Below are positions 60,493 to 64,000 of a stretch of DNA of 64,000 nucleotides, piece by piece. The position numbers and the translations under genes are program-made. The DNA comes from Paraphysoderma sedebokerense (Eukaryota > Blastocladiomycota > Physodermatomycetes > Physodermatales > Physodermataceae). Where the stretch lies: contig JAHLJZ010000014.1 of the NCBI GenBank assembly GCA_025602915.1, positions 1 to 64,000 of the forward strand, given 5' to 3'. The notes under the pieces were generated by a model. It was not told the DNA's origin and did no database searches. It saw only the letters and a list, made by a program, of their open reading frames with translations. How positions within the stretch are numbered: the stretch's first letter is position 1; each line of letters begins with the position of its first letter.

Positions 60493-62600
60493 TTAAAATT
60501 CGCATTCCACGACAAAAACTAACATAAAGCACAACACAAAAATCAACAAAAACGCGAATAAATACGTCAAGTTCTCTGGTACTACAAATTTAATCAACAG
60601 TACTCCCGCGATGATATAAAGCAGCATCAACCACTTCAATATTCTCAGTGTTCTTGGTGATCTTCTACCCAATAAACCTCCTCCTCCATTTTCCCCATCA
60701 ATGGTATAAAGACCCATCAATGCTGGATGCGGATCAAGATCAGAATTTGGCAACAGAACAGTAGTGGAGGAAGGAATAGCAAAAAGGATAGAATCATCAG
60801 CGGTCAACGCGTTAGACTTAAAATATGAACGGATGGTGGACTTCATGAGGAAATCGTCATCAGTAGCGTAAAATTGAGCATGATAAATTATTGGTTTAGT
60901 GTTGGACCCAGGTGTGCCGCTTGGAAGGTGGTTAGCAGCAGATGCAGATGGAGATTTTTTGGCAGTTCTTCGGCGACGATGATTACTCTTGTCGGTTGTG
61001 GATACATCTTCTCCATTAATATTACCCTCGATGCCGCTTGCATGAATTCGGATCCAATCTTCAACCTTCAGATCTTTTTCTTTTCGGAACCTGTCTTTTT
61101 CGTTTACATAACTGCTTGTTTTTACTCTATGATGTCTGGGCTTGGGATTTGCGGTAAGCATGTCATTTTTGCTTTGCGGCTCAACTTGGTACATTTTTCC
61201 ACTAGCGCGGAAGTACCAGCCATTCCACCAATCAGGGGAACTCCACCAGGATGATCCGCTATGAGTTGATGCATCAGATCCAGCTCTTTTGTGTTCTTTT
61301 CGCGTAGCGGTTTGTGAGCTAGAGGCGTCCGAGATACTTGAACTTGCTCCTTCAATTGTTGTGATGGTGTGCGATGAAAACGTTTCAGTCGAGGGTGAAT
61401 TTCGAAACGGCGGTTTTATGAAGACTGCATCTGACGCTTCAGTCTTGTTGGATTTGCTAACAAAGTAGTAAATGTCATCTGCTGTCAGACGTCTATTATG
61501 CTTTTTACCTTCTCCGCTCTTTGTTCCGTCATCAATGAATAACTCTGGTCTCGACATAACCAGATGCAATTTCATCTTTTTTGGACTGATATTACCGTTG
61601 TCTGAACGCAAATTCAAAAACTCCAAAACTCTATCAGCAATTGTTCCGCTTTTACGACGCAAATTATGTGAATTGCATAATCCAGATTCTCGATCTCTTG
61701 GCGAGGAAGCCGCAGAAGTGGACGAGTTTTTACGAGCCGCAAAATAGGAATCGGGTGTGATGATATAATAATGTACATCACCGACGATAGTCATGTTGTT
61801 GAGGGGCTTAGTTCCCGGACAGCAGTTTGTAAATGAAATAGGAGATACAGGAGTTAGACTTGTCCAGAAAAAATAGCCGCATCAAAGGAAACAGAGGGGT
61901 AACTCACATTCTTGGCTTTCATTCGGTGTAACAATCCTTCTTCCGGTTGAGTTCGGAATAATACTTTGTTGATATGATGTGCTCCATAATACGAATAATA
62001 TAATCTACTTTCGTCCTCTGGGTCCACAGTCGTTACTCTGGCCAGAATAAAGTCTTTGCCTTGGGCAGCGTGCGCTGCAAGCAAACTTTCAAATGGCTCA
62101 AGGGTGAATGGGTCTTCGTTCGCTGCATCTATAATATCGATTAACTTGTTCTGACAAGATGTTGGTGACAAATCTTCAGGTTGGTTAGAATTTTTGGGTA
62201 AAGTCGGGGCGTTTGCCGAATGAACAACAACAGTGTCGACATCAGTGGTATCAGGATTAGGCAGCGGAATGCCGACAATTTTAATGAACTCCGTAGTTGG
62301 AGTCGCTGGAGCATCTTTAGCAGAATCCGACGAAGCGTCTATAACTAAGCTTGGTAGAGATGTGTTTGTTAATGTCAACCCCGAGTCGTTTGCGGAATTG
62401 GTTTTTTTGCCGACAGTTCCTTTTTTGGGACCATCAGGAGAGATATTCCCGGATGACAATGTTGGAGACGAAGCACTTCCCGTAGGTGGAAAGAGAGCCA
62501 AATAATCTTCGACGCTCGAGTCAGTTTTTGCGGATTTTGGGGAAGTGCTCATTTTGTCGTGCTCAGTGTCGCTAGTCGGGACTGGAGTATATGTGGGCAT
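60493..62600 (-). CDS. Conserved membrane protein of unknown function
   Basis: Two exons. Exon 1 starts at ATG 62600 (MPTYTPVPTSDTEHDK; the open frame upstream has no ATG), has a long Ser/Pro/Asp-rich disordered region, then an ordered block: DFILARVTTVDPEDESRLYY, SYYGAHHINKVLFRTQPEEG, LLHRMKAKN. An intron (about 61905-61821) joins this in frame to PLNNMTIVGDVHYYIITPD. Low-complexity Ser/Arg/Lys stretches follow, with WWSSPDWWNGWYFRASGKMY. Another ordered block is IIYHAQFYATDDDFLMKSTIRSYF (in parts). Two neighbouring hydrophobic helices (WLMLLYIIAGVLLIKFVV and YLFAFLLIFVLCFMLVFVV) end the protein. It should be a tail-anchored or hairpin membrane protein with a large cytosolic part. The ordered blocks feel conserved across fungi, but I can name no function. 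Confidence 0.82.
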
Positions 62601-63341
62601 AAAGGCAGCCGTAAGAGTGACCAAAAACTGAGCAGTATCTGTATCAGCAGAGAGTTAGCACCCAAAGTAACGTTCTCTTTTTTCTGAATACTTGCAAATA
62701 TTGTAACTGATATACGAATGGAAGTGGTGTGCTCTTATTGTGGTTTCCTGCCCGAACGGGCGCATTCGCGGAGAGCAAGACGTCCAGAACGCGAGCGCAT
62801 GAAGTCAAGAATATATGTTTGCACAAAAATAGAGATCGTATTCAAGCAAAGCTGCTCAAACGTTATGAATGAGTATTGATGAGACTCAAATTGTCAGTTA
62901 TTTGGATGACCGTTGAATTTTGCCAACTTGTCGGACATATCAAAAACAGGGTAGGCCCTGGCTTCAAGGCGTCAATTGCTGGCGTTGATAACTATCACAT
63001 CTTGGCCAAGTTTGAAAGGACATCATAATCAGACGCCAGGGTAATGTCTTACCGAAACATTACGAGTGCAGTACTAAAGAGTTGCTTGAAACCTGCAAAT
63101 CAAGAGAACATAAGGATGCCCTAGGTTACGATCCCATTTCAGTTTTCAATGCATCGGAGATCCAATCGTCCATTTTCCAGATCAACAACGGAGCCTGATG
63201 TCTTTGTGAGTCCTCAGTTCTTTCTCAAATTTTCCTTGATGAAATTCATTCACAGTTGAAGTTTCGGAATGGTTTTAAAATGATACAAGTGAAAAATATT
63301 ATAGATACAATGACCGATAACCGCAATATACAATCCAAATT
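62601..63341. other. Intergenic, 5' of the unknown membrane gene, 3' of DIB1
   Basis: About 740 bp. No gene, repeat or RNA recognised. Confidence 0.5.
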
Positions 63342-64000
63342 CTAATATTTGTACTTAGTCGAATAGTCTTTGGGACTAATTACCAAACCTTTACCCTTCC
63401 GGGCCCCACGATAGACAGTTTCAATAATGTCGATCATTTCTTGTTTGTCTTTTAACCGAAGGAATTTTCGATGGCCGGTGTTGAATGATGGTCAGAATAG
63501 AAAAAAAATTAGGTAAGCGATATAAATAAATCTGATGAGGATTATGTTGTAGAAAAACCAAACAAAACCTACCGTCCATGACCCAATTAATTTTGTTATT
63601 GTTACCAGTGCCCAAATCAATCATCATGTGCTTGTTACGGTAAAAAAACATGACCGTGCAAGGATCGTATCTGTTTAAGGAGTTTCCGGTAAAGTGAGCG
63701 GATGCTGGTCCAACGGATCAACAGACCAAGAAAAAGGAGTGAAAGAGGACCACTTACAATTCATACATCTTGTTAAAATCTGGCACTTCGGTGATATCTA
63801 CCAAATAAATTACAGCGAAATTCTTAACTTTCTCGGCAATGCCATACAGAGACTCGTCCATTTTCATACATGTAGGGTCCTGAGAAATGTTAACCTTGTT
63901 AGTTCAACCGTACTTAATGTGCCATCATCATCACATCGGATTGAGGAGGCCGACGACAAGGTAGAAATAAGTGGAACACATACCCAGTCATGGCCAAATC
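63342..64000 (-). CDS. DIB1: U4/U6.U5 tri-snRNP thioredoxin-like protein Dib1/Dim1 (5' end cut by window edge)
   Basis: Small thioredoxin-fold protein of the spliceosomal tri-snRNP that must leave for activation. Minus-strand exons read: RFGHDW at the window edge, DPTCMKMDESLYGIAEKVKNF (in parts) with IYLVDITEVPDFNKMYEL (about 63890-63760), then MFFYRNKHMMIDLGTGNNN and KINWVMDG (63651-63574), then QEMIDIIETVYRGARKGKG and ISPKDYSTKYKY, stop at 63342-63344. This is nearly invariant across eukaryotes, so identity is certain. The first exon lies beyond 64000. Confidence 0.96.

Overview
The window looks like nuclear DNA of an intron-rich, fairly AT-rich and gene-dense fungus, most likely a zoosporic (chytrid-type) one. 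Almost every gene is split by short GT-AG introns and gene spacing is tight. Several genes are fungal in type: a Ugo1/SLC25A46-like carrier, a Hyr1-type glutathione peroxidase, a yeast-style Vps36 with zinc fingers inside its GLUE domain, and TMA7. The strongest lineage clue is a full-length NPHP4 (nephrocystin-4) gene at 41853-47510. It codes for a cilium transition-zone protein, which only flagellated eukaryotes keep. An animal-type histidine ammonia-lyase fits an early-diverging fungus too. No virus-like element or transposase was recognised.

Layout. 1-2199: aldehyde dehydrogenase (+). About 2290-6300: a gene-free satellite-like array, built from modules of roughly 170 bp arranged in about 510-bp units that alternate as a unit of about 1,010 bp. 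5708-28711: two head-to-tail copies of an 11,502-bp segment that appear identical. Each copy carries TAM41 (-), glutathione peroxidase (+), an SLC25A46/Ugo1-like carrier (-), a proline-rich secreted protein (-) and GLE1 (-). The copies join at 5 bp of microhomology (TAAGA). The segment's right edge cuts through a tRNA-Leu(CAA) gene, so copy 1 ends in a tRNA stump (17160-17214) and copy 2 ends in the intact tRNA (28662-28744). 29496-34575: ABCC/MRP-type ABC transporter (+). 34825-36952: cytochrome P450 (-). 37325-41429: a minus-strand tandem cluster of small secreted proteins (two apparently whole, one decayed, one last-exon relic) with features reminiscent of the ADP-ribosyltransferase fold. 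41853-47510: NPHP4 (-). 48015-51430: exocyst SEC10 (+). 51961-54096: ESCRT-II VPS36 (+). 54310-56253: Ser/Asn-rich, possibly GPI-anchored secreted protein (-). 57273-57817: TMA7 (+). 58173-60298: histidine ammonia-lyase (+). 60493-62600: conserved membrane protein of unknown function (-). 63342-64000: U5 snRNP protein DIB1/DIM1 (-), cut by the window edge.

The genes are mostly unrelated housekeeping functions: mitochondrial lipid and dynamics (TAM41, Ugo1-like), mRNA export and splicing (GLE1, DIB1), membrane traffic (SEC10, VPS36), cilium (NPHP4) and redox or detoxification (ALDH, GPX, P450, ABCC). The most unusual structures are the hierarchical satellite array, the apparently perfect 11.5-kb tandem duplication whose left edge lies inside that array and whose right edge lies inside a tRNA, and the secreted-protein cluster. 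Exon limits were read by eye from frames and splice signals, so gene ends are firmer than internal junctions.
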